A stretch of DNA of 64,000 bases from Sphingobacterium corticibacterium. GTDB taxonomy: Bacteria > Bacteroidota > Bacteroidia > Sphingobacteriales > Sphingobacteriaceae. Both the position numbers and the translations under genes were made by a program. This document shows, in pieces, positions 56,182-64,000 of the stretch (within the stretch, counting starts at the first letter, position 1; each line of letters opens with the position of its first letter). Location of the stretch: the NCBI RefSeq assembly GCF_004208525.1, contig NZ_SGIT01000002.1, forward strand, positions 186,001-250,000, in the 5' to 3' direction. The notes beneath the pieces were generated by a model. The model did no database searches. It was not told the DNA's origin and saw only the letters and a list, made by a program, of their open reading frames with translations.

Positions 56182-56186
56182 TTAAT

Positions 56187-57734
56187 TTATTTTTTCGATT
56201 GTATCCGGTTTAGTATACGAAGTGTAACTGCGCGAAACCCCGGGCATAGAAAGTAGTATCCCAGAAAGTTAACAGTCATAAATAAGCTTACCGTCAATAA
56301 CGCAAACAAAATCCACTGCCAGAATGTGCCGGGCAGATCCATATCCACAAGATGTATCAATTCATAGCAGACAATAGCTGCCAGTCCAATAACCGCGTAA
56401 TACTTTAAAATCGTCACCCAATAGTTTCCGACCGAACGCTTAAATCCATTCCGGTATAGTAAAAGGGGCTTCCACAGCACCACAATAAGAAATAGGCTTA
56501 CGGTGGAGCCTAGCAATATGCCGTTTAGCCCCCAATAGTACCCTCCTATTAACGAAATCCCTAAACTGATGAAACTTTCTGCAATAGGCGCCCAGATATC
56601 CTGGAAAAGACCGTACCCGTATAGGAATTGGTCGATGGTTCCCCGTGTTTGGAGCATCAGCATATTCATGAGGATAATGATCAATGTGGATGTTGGCAGA
56701 ACATAAGAAGCTCCTAACCAAATGCTCACAAATGGGTTCATTAATATAGCCACGGAAAATACAATCGTGCCGGCTAAGAAATAGCGCATGGCATTGAGCT
56801 CGTGGAACATCCTAATAATGTGCTTGGTATTGCCCTCGGCGACCAGCTGCCCGATCCCCGCTCCTGTACTTCCCAATACCGTAGAAAGGAGCTGCGACAG
56901 TTTATCGATGATGATACTATAATTGCCGTAAATGGTCACCATCTGTAGTGATAAAAAGCCATAAATAAGTAGGGGTTTGATCTGTATTTGTACCAACGTG
57001 CCGATCTTATGGACAAACAGACGTTTCGCTTGCTGCAATATCAACGGATATTTTGCCCGGAGCACTTTACCCTTCCTGATATCTGTCTGTAACCAGGGAT
57101 AAACTTGCCTTATTTTTCTATTTAAACATACGCTATAGCATATGCCCGCCACAAGTTCTATCGCGATCCACAGATAGTAATTTTGCGTGTAGTATGCGAT
57201 CGCAATCTGCAGGAGTGTTTTTAGGATCGCGGTGGTTTGAAAATACGTGATGACGACGTAGTTTTTTTGATCTGCTCCTAAAAGCGTCTGCTTATAGTTC
57301 GCAAAATACCCGATCACCACATTCGTTAAATAGACAACGTAAATACTGTAGAGCAGTAACAGCGGAAATTCGAGATCCGGAAAAATAAACGGAAGTAAAA
57401 TACCGACGATGATACCGCCAACAACAATACAGTACCCTACTATTCTGTAAAAATAGCCAAAAACAGCAATGACCTCCTTAATAGCTTCTTCGTCTTTCCG
57501 GATTATATGTTGGTATAAGGCAACGCTGACGGCCGCGCCAATCCCCAGTTCAGCCAGATTTAAAAAATCAAGCAAATTTACCAAGGTACCATTCAAACCG
57601 ACAAAATCTGCCCCAAAAGATTCAATAAAAATTTTCCGGGAGAAAAAAGATAAAAATAAGGTCAGAAGGAAAAAAAAGGTATTGACCCGGGCATTCAGGA
57701 AACTTAGGTAAGAACGGCTGCCGTTAGCTTTCAT
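56187..57734 (-). CDS. Wzx-type polysaccharide flippase (MOP superfamily)
   Basis: The product is 515 residues with about twelve to fourteen hydrophobic spans. The N-terminus FFFLLTLFLSFFSRKIFIESFGADFVGLNGTLVNLLDFLNLAELGIG (cut here as motifs: FSRKIFIESFG and LNLAELGIG) is characteristic of polysaccharide transporters of the MOP superfamily. Conserved Lys/Arg residues in loops (KGKVLRAKYPLILQQAKR) fit lipid-linked sugar translocation. It would flip undecaprenyl-linked repeat units to the periplasm. It lies 2 bases downstream of glf. Confidence 0.88.
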   Translation of the reverse strand: MKANGSRSYLSFLNARVNTFFFLLTLFLSFFSRKIFIESFGADFVGLNGTLVNLLDFLNLAELGIGAAVSVALYQHIIRKDEEAIKEVIAVFGYFYRIVGYCIVVGGIIVGILLPFIFPDLEFPLLLLYSIYVVYLTNVVIGYFANYKQTLLGADQKNYVVITYFQTTAILKTLLQIAIAYYTQNYYLWIAIELVAGICYSVCLNRKIRQVYPWLQTDIRKGKVLRAKYPLILQQAKRLFVHKIGTLVQIQIKPLLIYGFLSLQMVTIYGNYSIIIDKLSQLLSTVLGSTGAGIGQLVAEGNTKHIIRMFHELNAMRYFLAGTIVFSVAILMNPFVSIWLGASYVLPTSTLIIILMNMLMLQTRGTIDQFLYGYGLFQDIWAPIAESFISLGISLIGGYYWGLNGILLGSTVSLFLIVVLWKPLLLYRNGFKRSVGNYWVTILKYYAVIGLAAIVCYELIHLVDMDLPGTFWQWILFALLTVSLFMTVNFLGYYFLCPGFRAVTLRILNRIQSKK

Positions 57735-57736
57735 GT

Positions 57737-58876
57737 CTATGATAACAGATGATGTGCTCTTTGGATCGCCAATTCAACAATAGGAGCCATGTCATAATAT
57801 TTATATTCTGCCAAACGCCCGCCAAAAATATACTTTTTCTCTTGATCCGCCAAATGCTCATATTTTTCATATATCGCATTGTTTTCATCATCGTTTATCG
57901 GATAATAAGGTTCCATTCCTGCTTTCCACTCGGTGGCATATTCTTTGGAGATGACCGTCCGCCGACATTGTTCTATCTCTTCACCAAACATTTCAAAATG
58001 TTTGTGCTCAATAATACGCGTATAGGGAATTTCTGCTTCGGTATAATTCACCACCGCATTCCCTTGCCAGTTCGTGGTGTCGATAATTTCGTGCTCAAAG
58101 TTTATCGTTCGGTAGGCGAGTTTACCAAATTTATAAGCATAAAATTCATCGATCGCCCCCGTAAATAAAATTTTCTCCCCCATGGCCTCATATTCTTTTC
58201 GAACTTTTAGAAAATCTACATCGCATCGCACTTCAACACCCGCTAGCAAGCCGTTAATCAGCTTGTTATAACCACCGATGGGAATGCCTTGGTATTTGTC
58301 ATTAAAGTAATTATTATCATATACAAAGCGTAATGGCAGACGTTTGATGATAAACGCAGGGATTTCGGTACATGGCCGCCCCCATTGTTTTTCGGTATAT
58401 CCTTTTATGAGTTTCTCGTATATATCTTTGCCAACCAAGGCTAGCGCCTGTTCTTCCAGATTACGGGGATTTTCTATTCCCTCAGCGGCCATTTTACGCA
58501 TGGCATCTGCCTTTTGCTCTTCGATTTTCACCTTTGCTTCGTCGGGGGTTTTCACCCCCCACATCTGGTAGAACGTATTCATGTTAAAAGGCAGGTTAAA
58601 ATACTGACCTTTATAGTTGGCGATCGGTGAATTGGTATAACGGTTGAATTCGACGATCGCATTTACAAAATCCCACACTTCTTTATTGGAGGTATGGAAT
58701 ATATGAGCGCCATACTTGTGAACGTTGATCCCTTCAATTTCTTCGCAGTAAATATTTCCACCCGTATAAGGTCTTCTATCCAGCACCAGACATCTCTTAC
58801 CAGCTTGTTTCATGATATAGGCAAACGTCGCACCGTACAAGCCGGCGCCTACAATGATATAGTCATACCTTTTCAT
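57737..58876 (-). CDS. glf: UDP-galactopyranose mutase
   Basis: This is a 379-residue flavoenzyme that interconverts UDP-galactopyranose and UDP-galactofuranose. The FAD-binding motif is YIIVGAGLYGATFAYIM (res 5-21), then LVLDRRPYTGGNIYCE and the signature VHKYGAHIFHTSNKEVWDFV. The GYTEKQWGRP segment and conserved arginines in YKFGKLAYRTI and the PYTRIIEHKHF motif bind substrate. All key regions are intact, so the polymer probably contains galactofuranose. The gene leads the minus-strand glf-wzx-DUF4422 operon with a 130-base leader. Confidence 0.95.
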   Translation of the reverse strand: MKRYDYIIVGAGLYGATFAYIMKQAGKRCLVLDRRPYTGGNIYCEEIEGINVHKYGAHIFHTSNKEVWDFVNAIVEFNRYTNSPIANYKGQYFNLPFNMNTFYQMWGVKTPDEAKVKIEEQKADAMRKMAAEGIENPRNLEEQALALVGKDIYEKLIKGYTEKQWGRPCTEIPAFIIKRLPLRFVYDNNYFNDKYQGIPIGGYNKLINGLLAGVEVRCDVDFLKVRKEYEAMGEKILFTGAIDEFYAYKFGKLAYRTINFEHEIIDTTNWQGNAVVNYTEAEIPYTRIIEHKHFEMFGEEIEQCRRTVISKEYATEWKAGMEPYYPINDDENNAIYEKYEHLADQEKKYIFGGRLAEYKYYDMAPIVELAIQRAHHLLS

Positions 58877-59007
58877 TTTTTATCGCTATTTTATCTCAAA
58901 GCAAATATGCCGACATTCGTTTGATTTCTTATGCTTCAAGATATGACAAATTAAAATAATTTTCAAATTACCCATCATTCATCACGAAAACGCACCTCTT
59001 TTTTGGG

Positions 59008-59036
59008 CAAAAATATACCCTAAACAGAAAGGGTAT
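59008..59036 (-). promoter_or_regulatory. glf -7 box with adjacent ATACCCT/AGGGTAT dyad
   Basis: On the minus strand TATTTTTG (59015-59008) is a perfect TAnnTTTG box. A 7-bp dyad, ATACCCT (59015-59021) and AGGGTAT (59030-59036), abuts it upstream and could be a regulator site. No TTG is seen at -33. Confidence 0.4.
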
Positions 59037-59115
59037 TCTAACTAAAAAAACACCCTTTAAAGCTATTTCAATACAGTTTTACAGCTCATTATTTCGAAAA
59101 AAGAAAACTCCTTTT

Positions 59116-59310
59116 CCCCACAAAATAAACTTAATGCACCACAAAAAAGTCTTGATTCCCCACAAAATAAACTCTCTCCACCAAAAAATAAACTTAATGT
59201 ACCACAAAAAAGTCTTGATTCCCCACAAAATAAACTCTCTCCACCAAAAAATAAACTTAATGTACCACAAAAAGGTCTTGATTCCCCACAAAATAAACTC
59301 TATTCACCAT
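59116..59310. repeat. 63-bp tandem repeat array between divergent operons
   Basis: Units begin CCCCACAAAATAAACT at 59116 (42-base short unit), 59158 (63), 59221 (63) and 59284 (partial). The two full units differ at one base. Each unit consists of three diverged parts of about 21 bases built on CAC-A-rich-AAACT. Diverged traces continue to about 59390 (ATTCCCCAACAAATTATTC). There are no spacers, so it is not a CRISPR array. The 634-bp region 58877-59510 otherwise holds only the two divergent promoters. Confidence 0.93.
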
Positions 59311-59454
59311 AAAATCATTCTTACGCCAGAAATAAAATTCAAACGCACTAATGGATTATCTTTATTCCCCAACAAATTATTCTTATTCAGAAAACAGGAT
59401 CGAGACAAGTTATCCATAAAATAACACTCGTATGCTACGGGTTTAATTATACTA

Positions 59455-59487
59455 TTGGTGCAAAAACAAAAAAAATAAATATTTTTG
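59455..59487 (+). promoter_or_regulatory. Promoter of the downstream glycosyltransferase operon
   Basis: TTG (59455-59457), a 22-base spacer and TATTTTTG (59480-59487) match the Bacteroidota consensus. The ATG at 59511 follows after 23 bases. Confidence 0.6.
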
Positions 59488-59510
59488 TATATGATTAACC
59501 TATCGTCCAT

Positions 59511-60632
59511 ATGCAGTTGAAGGTTCTGTTTTTAGTATTTCATGGTTTTAGTGAATATAATGGAATAAGTAAAAAGATTCATGGACAAGTGAAGGGTCTT
59601 CGGGAATGTGGAGCCGATGTCCGGTTATGTTATTATGAGGTCCAAAAGGATAAACGTCGAGTTTGGGTGGTAGATAACAACGTAATAGCCGATTTTGGTT
59701 ACGGGATTCGTGCCAAAGCACGCAAGCGTTTTGATTATCAATCTTTGACCGACTATATTTTAGCAAATAACTTTTCTTTCGTATATATGCGGTCAGATCA
59801 TAATGCCAATCCGTTTACGATTCGCATGGTACGTAGGCTTCGCGAAGGAAAGTGTAAGGTATTGATGGAGATTCCGACTTATCCGTATGATCAGGAATAT
59901 CATACTTTGCGCATGCGTTTAGATCTTTTTGTAGACCGGCTTTTCCGTCGCCAGCTGGCAAAGAATCTAGATGCCATCGTGACATTTACACGAAACAAGG
60001 AGATCTTTGGACAACGCACTATACAAATATCCAACGGAATAGATTTTGACACATTGCCTTTACGCAAGCCTCTTCCGGGAAAGTCCGAAGAAATACATTT
60101 ACTAGGAGTAGCAGAAGTTCATTATTGGCATGGCTACGACAGGCTTATCAAAGGACTTGAATATTACTACCGTACCCATCCGAGTACCAAAGTATATTTT
60201 CATATCGTCGGTCATTTGGGTGGTCCTCGCGAAGAAACAGAAATATATGGAGCGATAAAGAAAGGTAATCTAGCCCATTATGTAATCTTGCATGGAGCAA
60301 TTTGGGGAAACGACTTAGACAATATATTTGATCAATGTGATTTCGCCGTAGGAAGCCTTGGTCGTCATCGCAGTGGAATTACCCATATTAAAACGTTAAA
60401 GAACAGAGAATATGCGGCCCGTGGCATCCCTTTTATCTATTCGGAAATTGATGATGATTTTGAAGGGAAACCGTATATCTTAAAGACCAGGGCAGACGAA
60501 TCTCCCATAGAAATACAGAAGATATTAGACTTTTTAAATAATCATATTTTTTTGCCCGAATCGATCCGAAAAAGTATATATAATCTTTCGTGGGGTCAAC
60601 AGATGGAAGAAGTATTATCAAATTATCAATAG
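59511..60632 (+). CDS. GT4-like glycosyltransferase
   Basis: The product is 373 residues with the GT-B fold. The N-terminal VLFLVFHGFSEYNGISKKI loop, the YMRSDHNANPFTIRMVRRL segment and the middle ISNGIDFD motif fit. The donor half contains EIHLLGVAEVHYWHGYDRLIK and, at the usual E-x7-E place, a weaker TLKNREYAARGIPFIYSE. It likely transfers a hexose in polysaccharide or glycoprotein synthesis. The next gene starts 8 bases after its stop. It is separated from the glf operon by the tandem repeats. Confidence 0.82.
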   Translation: MQLKVLFLVFHGFSEYNGISKKIHGQVKGLRECGADVRLCYYEVQKDKRRVWVVDNNVIADFGYGIRAKARKRFDYQSLTDYILANNFSFVYMRSDHNANPFTIRMVRRLREGKCKVLMEIPTYPYDQEYHTLRMRLDLFVDRLFRRQLAKNLDAIVTFTRNKEIFGQRTIQISNGIDFDTLPLRKPLPGKSEEIHLLGVAEVHYWHGYDRLIKGLEYYYRTHPSTKVYFHIVGHLGGPREETEIYGAIKKGNLAHYVILHGAIWGNDLDNIFDQCDFAVGSLGRHRSGITHIKTLKNREYAARGIPFIYSEIDDDFEGKPYILKTRADESPIEIQKILDFLNNHIFLPESIRKSIYNLSWGQQMEEVLSNYQ

Positions 60633-60640
60633 CTGACCTC

Positions 60641-61816
60641 ATGCTCGTAATCACATTTTGGGTATGTCTATTCATCGTCTTGTACACCTTTATAGGATAC
60701 GGTATCTTGATTTATATGTTAGCCAAACTCGCTCCCTATAAATCAGTAGATAACATAGATTTACAAGAAGAGAACCTCCCCGCCATAACGTTATTCATCA
60801 CAGCTTACAACGAAGCGGATATCATCGACGAAAAGATGGCCAATTGCCTTTCATTAACATATCCTTCAGACCGTTTACGTATTTTGTGGGTTATTGATGG
60901 TAGTACGGATCATAGCGACACATTGTTACGTCGTTATCCCGAGGCACAAGTTATTCATTCGCCAGAGCGTCGAGGCAAAACTGCGGCAATTAATCATGGA
61001 ATGCAGTATGTAACCACACCATTTGTGATTTTTACGGACGCGAATTGTATGCTCAACGAGGACGCTCTTAACCAAATCATGCGGCAGTTTCAGGATTCCA
61101 GTATAGGTTGTGTGGCGGGAGAAAAAAGAATTGCTTTTGAAGATGAAGACACCATTTCATCCAAGGGGGAAGGTGTTTACTGGAAATATGAATCTTTTTT
61201 AAAAAAAATGGACTTCCAATATTATTCTACTGTTGGTGCAGCAGGAGAATTGTTTGCTATCCGGACATCCTTGTTTAAAAAGATGCCGGAAGACACCTTA
61301 CTGGATGATTTTATGCTTTCCATGCGAATAGCGCAAAAAGGTTATCGGATTGCGTATACACCAAATGCCTACGCTGTTGAACGAGGTTCGTTCGACATGC
61401 ATGAAGAAGGTAAGCGCAAAAAAAGAATAGCTGCCGGTGGATGGCAATCCATGCGAAGACTTTTACCTTTGCTAAATATTTTTAAATATGGTAGGTTGAG
61501 CTTCCAATATTTGTCCCATCGTGTGCTCCGATGGAGTCTAGCTCCTCTTGCCCTATTCACCCTATGGCCACTATCGCTCCTTCTCGGAGTCATGGATACA
61601 TCACAAAACTATGTGTTCTTCGTCATTTTTGGACTGCAGAGTATATGCTATTTTTGTGCCTACATAGGTATGTTAAAAAAGTCTGATTCGAAAGTATCCA
61701 GCTTTTTTTACATTCCCTATTATTTTATATTTATGAATGTAAACGCTTTAAAAGGCATTATCTATTTATTAACCAACCAACAGAAAGGTTCATGGGAAAA
61801 AACCAAACGTCGGTAA
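60641..61816 (+). CDS. GT2 family membrane glycosyltransferase
   Basis: The product is 391 residues from the ATG at 60641 (MLVITFWVCLFIVLY). The open frame extends upstream to 60590, but that part overlaps the previous gene. An N-terminal span is followed by a GT-A domain: LFITAYNEADIIDEKM, WVIDGSTDHSD, RRGKTAAINHGMQ, FTDANCMLN (DxD-like), LLDDFMLSMRIAQKGY and the Q/R-x-x-like KRKKRIAAGGWQS. Two or more C-terminal spans complete it. It resembles poly-N-acetylglucosamine synthase-like enzymes. It is in one operon with its upstream neighbour. Confidence 0.87.
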   Translation: MLVITFWVCLFIVLYTFIGYGILIYMLAKLAPYKSVDNIDLQEENLPAITLFITAYNEADIIDEKMANCLSLTYPSDRLRILWVIDGSTDHSDTLLRRYPEAQVIHSPERRGKTAAINHGMQYVTTPFVIFTDANCMLNEDALNQIMRQFQDSSIGCVAGEKRIAFEDEDTISSKGEGVYWKYESFLKKMDFQYYSTVGAAGELFAIRTSLFKKMPEDTLLDDFMLSMRIAQKGYRIAYTPNAYAVERGSFDMHEEGKRKKRIAAGGWQSMRRLLPLLNIFKYGRLSFQYLSHRVLRWSLAPLALFTLWPLSLLLGVMDTSQNYVFFVIFGLQSICYFCAYIGMLKKSDSKVSSFFYIPYYFIFMNVNALKGIIYLLTNQQKGSWEKTKRR

Positions 61817-61832
61817 CTTTTATGTAAAACAT

Positions 61833-63650
61833 ATGCAAAAAGGAATATTGCGCGATATACAGTTTGTGGAGAAAATTTTGCAGATGACCTGCGATACACT
61901 GATTGTACTCGACAACAATAATATCTGTCTAGATGCCCTTGTAAAAACCGACAATCCAGTATTAAATCCTCGACTACAACTTATTGGTAAGGACTTTTTA
62001 AGTTTGTTTCCTTACGAAACAGCGAAAATCATCGGCCAGGAATTGGAATTTTGTCGATTAACAGGACAAGAATCAAACAATAACTATGATTTACCAACGA
62101 GTGAGCAGATGTATTATTTCAAGTTTATCATACAGAAGTTTGATGATGGTCGTCTCCTTTGTCAATATCGTGATATTACGCGCCGGAGTAATATGAAACG
62201 TAGGTTGAAGGCTGCACTCACAACATTATTAGAGGTCGAGAAGGAAGCCCGCATTGGCCATTGGACATACAATACTGCAACGCAACAAATGATGTATTCC
62301 GGCTTTTTAAATGTTAATCGGAAAGATGTACTGGATCCAGTGTTTTTACGTCTTGAAGAGTTCTTAGAAATTGTCCATCCCGACGACAAAAGAAAGGTCT
62401 ATAATTTCTTTTTCATCGATAAGCATGAACGACAGGTGGTCGAATATAGAATTTCTGTCCCAGGCGAAAAGATAAAGTATGTCGTCAGCACAAAATACAG
62501 CAGACATTTAGAAAATGATGAATGGCTTATCAGTGGATTTTCACAAAATGTAACGGATTTGATCCAAAATAGAATTGAGCTTGAAATGATACTTTCTGTT
62601 GTATTTAATGCCCCATACAGCATTCATGCCAATCACCTTGATGGAACCTTAGTGTTCGCCAATAAAGAATGTCGATTCCAAAACCATATCCCTAATAGTC
62701 AACGTATTTTTACATTACCCATATCCGACGTGCTGAAAAACTTTTCCTCGCAAGAACAATGGGAAGAAATCATACACGAATTGAAGGAAAGAAAAGGTTT
62801 TTATAAATATCGATGTGACTACGCCTATCCAGAGAGAAATATCTTTTCCTCAGAGTGCCGTTCTTTTCTAGTTAAGAATGGAGCGGGCGATGAAATCGTA
62901 TGGACAATTCGTCGAGATATTTCTGATCAATTGCGGTATGAAGAGCAATTGATGAAAGCCAAAGAGGCCGCCGAAGAATCGGAACAGCTTAAATCAGCTT
63001 TCATTTCCAATATGAGCCATGAAATCCGCACTCCTTTGAATGCTATTGTAGGATTTAGCACGATAATCGCAAACACCGAAGATGCCGAACTCCGGCAAGA
63101 ATACGGCCAGATTGTTAGTTCGAATAGCGATCAGCTTCTCCGTTTGGTACAAGATGTTTTAGAAATGTCTCATTTAGAATCGGGAAAATTGCAATTTCAT
63201 ACGGAGTCTATATCGTTACATGGTATTTTGAGAGAGCTAGAGAAAAGCTTCAATCAACCCATCGCAAGACCTAATCTTTATTTCCATCTACTCGAAGATG
63301 ATAAACCGGTTTGTCTAGATCGTGGGCGTCTATTACAAGTATTGACCAATCTCATTTCTAATGCCATTAAATTTACCCCCGACACAGGAGAAATCCATGT
63401 GGGATATACCATTTCTTCAGAATCATTAATATTATCGGTCACAGACACGGGTATCGGCATATCTCCAGATAAATTAGAAGATATTTTCACCAGATTCTGG
63501 AAGGCTAACAGTGTTGCCCAAGGCACGGGTCTGGGACTGGCAATAAGTAAGAGTATCATAGAACAGATGAATGGTCGTATCGTTGTGCAATCAGAAGAAG
63601 GCAATGGTTCAATATTCAAAGTTTATATACCTTTAAGTGATGTGAAATAA
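61833..63650 (+). CDS. Soluble PAS-domain hybrid-less sensor histidine kinase
   Basis: The product is 605 residues with no membrane span. Two or three PAS-like regions occupy about 15-110, 125-245 and 250-370; the middle one has IGHWTYNTATQQMMYS. HisKA contains the phosphoacceptor H396 in FISNMSHEIRTPLNAIVGF, and the ATPase domain has LTNLISNAIKFTPDTG, VTDTGIGISPDKLEDIF and GTGLGLAISKSI. All catalytic motifs are intact. No receiver is fused or adjacent; the stand-alone receiver at 43725 is in the same locus but distant. Only 16 bases separate it from the preceding transferase. Confidence 0.92.
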   Translation: MQKGILRDIQFVEKILQMTCDTLIVLDNNNICLDALVKTDNPVLNPRLQLIGKDFLSLFPYETAKIIGQELEFCRLTGQESNNNYDLPTSEQMYYFKFIIQKFDDGRLLCQYRDITRRSNMKRRLKAALTTLLEVEKEARIGHWTYNTATQQMMYSGFLNVNRKDVLDPVFLRLEEFLEIVHPDDKRKVYNFFFIDKHERQVVEYRISVPGEKIKYVVSTKYSRHLENDEWLISGFSQNVTDLIQNRIELEMILSVVFNAPYSIHANHLDGTLVFANKECRFQNHIPNSQRIFTLPISDVLKNFSSQEQWEEIIHELKERKGFYKYRCDYAYPERNIFSSECRSFLVKNGAGDEIVWTIRRDISDQLRYEEQLMKAKEAAEESEQLKSAFISNMSHEIRTPLNAIVGFSTIIANTEDAELRQEYGQIVSSNSDQLLRLVQDVLEMSHLESGKLQFHTESISLHGILRELEKSFNQPIARPNLYFHLLEDDKPVCLDRGRLLQVLTNLISNAIKFTPDTGEIHVGYTISSESLILSVTDTGIGISPDKLEDIFTRFWKANSVAQGTGLGLAISKSIIEQMNGRIVVQSEEGNGSIFKVYIPLSDVK

Positions 63651-63681
63651 CCTTTTTTAGGATTTGATTTGATTATTTATT

Positions 63682-64000
63682 GTGAAGAATTTTCAGGTAC
63701 GTAAAATTTTCTTCGGAGGACTACTAACCCTCTTAGGATTGATAACTTCATGCTCTTTTTTAGCATATTATATCTCACCCACGGACTTCCTCCTTTTTCA
63801 ATGGATAGGGTTGATACTTCCGTTTTTATTAATTTTCCATATTATTTTATTTTTTGTCGGTTTGATTTTTCATAAATCATATGCGATTTTGTCGGTTGTC
63901 GTCCTTTTGGCAAATAGTCATTATTTTTCTGCTAAGTTTCGTTGGAATTATTCAAATACCCAAAAAGACACGCCAGCTCTAAGACTCATGACATATAATG
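63682..64000 (+). CDS. Endonuclease/exonuclease/phosphatase-family membrane protein, N-terminal fragment
   Basis: An open frame from the GTG at 63682 to the window end (106 codons) has no stop. It encodes three hydrophobic spans (GGLLTLLGLITSCSFLAYY, FQWIGLILPFLLIFHIILFF, YAILSVVVLLANSHYF) followed by a polar stretch and LRLMTYN at the window edge. This layout, with LRLMTYN opening the catalytic domain, fits membrane-anchored EEP (DNase I-like) proteins of Bacteroidota. The start codon GTG is likely but not certain. Substrate is not predictable. Confidence 0.72.
   Translation, partial: MKNFQVRKIFFGGLLTLLGLITSCSFLAYYISPTDFLLFQWIGLILPFLLIFHIILFFVGLIFHKSYAILSVVVLLANSHYFSAKFRWNYSNTQKDTPALRLMTYN

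Noticed and set aside
59116..59310. CRISPR array
   Set aside because: Units are contiguous and nearly identical with no unique spacers, and no cas genes are present.
59079..59424. Open frames on both strands through the tandem repeats (70 and 96 codons)
   Set aside because: The repeat length (63) is a multiple of three, which keeps frames open by chance. The products are low-complexity repeats with no family resemblance.

Overview
The window reads as chromosome of a Bacteroidota bacterium, most likely family Sphingobacteriaceae (the genus cannot be fixed from sequence alone). The reasons are a moderately AT-rich composition, repeated TAnnTTTG promoter elements (the Bacteroidota -7 box) in front of many genes, an FtsZ ending in the Bacteroidota-type tail, LruC-domain and FKBP lipoproteins, and a dcw cluster without murF or ddl. 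Almost all of the sequence is coding. I see no rRNA, tRNA, CRISPR array, insertion sequence or prophage.

Layout. Positions 1-9,050 hold housekeeping genes: the tail of a thioesterase, rpsA, gyrB (opposite strand), an OmpH/Skp-like lipoprotein, corA, then tsaB-yidD-rnpA-rpmH and mscL on the minus strand, and an orphan LuxR-type response regulator. A sugar-phosphate isomerase-like gene (9,089-10,231) precedes a complete minus-strand division and cell-wall (dcw) cluster: mraZ-rsmH-ftsL-ftsI-murE-mraY-murD-ftsW-murG-murC-ftsQ-ftsA-ftsZ (26,221 down to 10,323), which ends in a clear terminator. ftsZ has its own promoter flanked by three DnaA-box-like 9-mers. The mraZ leader carries 10-bp-spaced GTGGG repeats like the MraZ operator. 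A folded dispersed-repeat-like element sits between murD and ftsW.

Positions 26,600-40,000 hold aspS, a LutB-like iron-sulfur protein, priA, a DUF423 membrane protein, a large membrane-anchored beta-propeller protein, nrnA, an FKBP lipoprotein, an RlpA-like lipoprotein, tatD and a type I asparaginase. An AraC-like regulator (40,119-40,943) is bracketed by two matching dyads (TTGTAG-N8-CTACAW) and is followed by a large LruC-domain lipoprotein.

From 43,725 to about 61,816 lies an exopolysaccharide locus. Its forward operon has a stand-alone receiver protein, an initiating sugar-phosphate transferase with a degenerate receiver domain, a half-length TolC-like protein, a Wzz/GumC-type chain-length protein whose kinase domain has lost its P-loop, a Wzy/ligase-like polymerase, five glycosyltransferases and a hexapeptide acyltransferase. 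A convergent operon holds glf (UDP-galactopyranose mutase), a Wzx flippase and a DUF4422 glycosyltransferase. After a 634-bp intergenic region with a 63-bp tandem repeat come two more glycosyltransferases, a soluble PAS histidine kinase and the start of an endonuclease/exonuclease/phosphatase-family membrane protein cut by the window edge.

How it fits together: the locus encodes lipid-linked assembly, flipping, polymerisation and export of a probably galactofuranose-containing polysaccharide. The control logic appears unusual (receiver plus pseudo-receiver transferase, pseudo-kinase co-polymerase). The neighbouring AraC/LruC pair may supply a secreted matrix protein. All functional assignments are by motif recognition; no database search was run.
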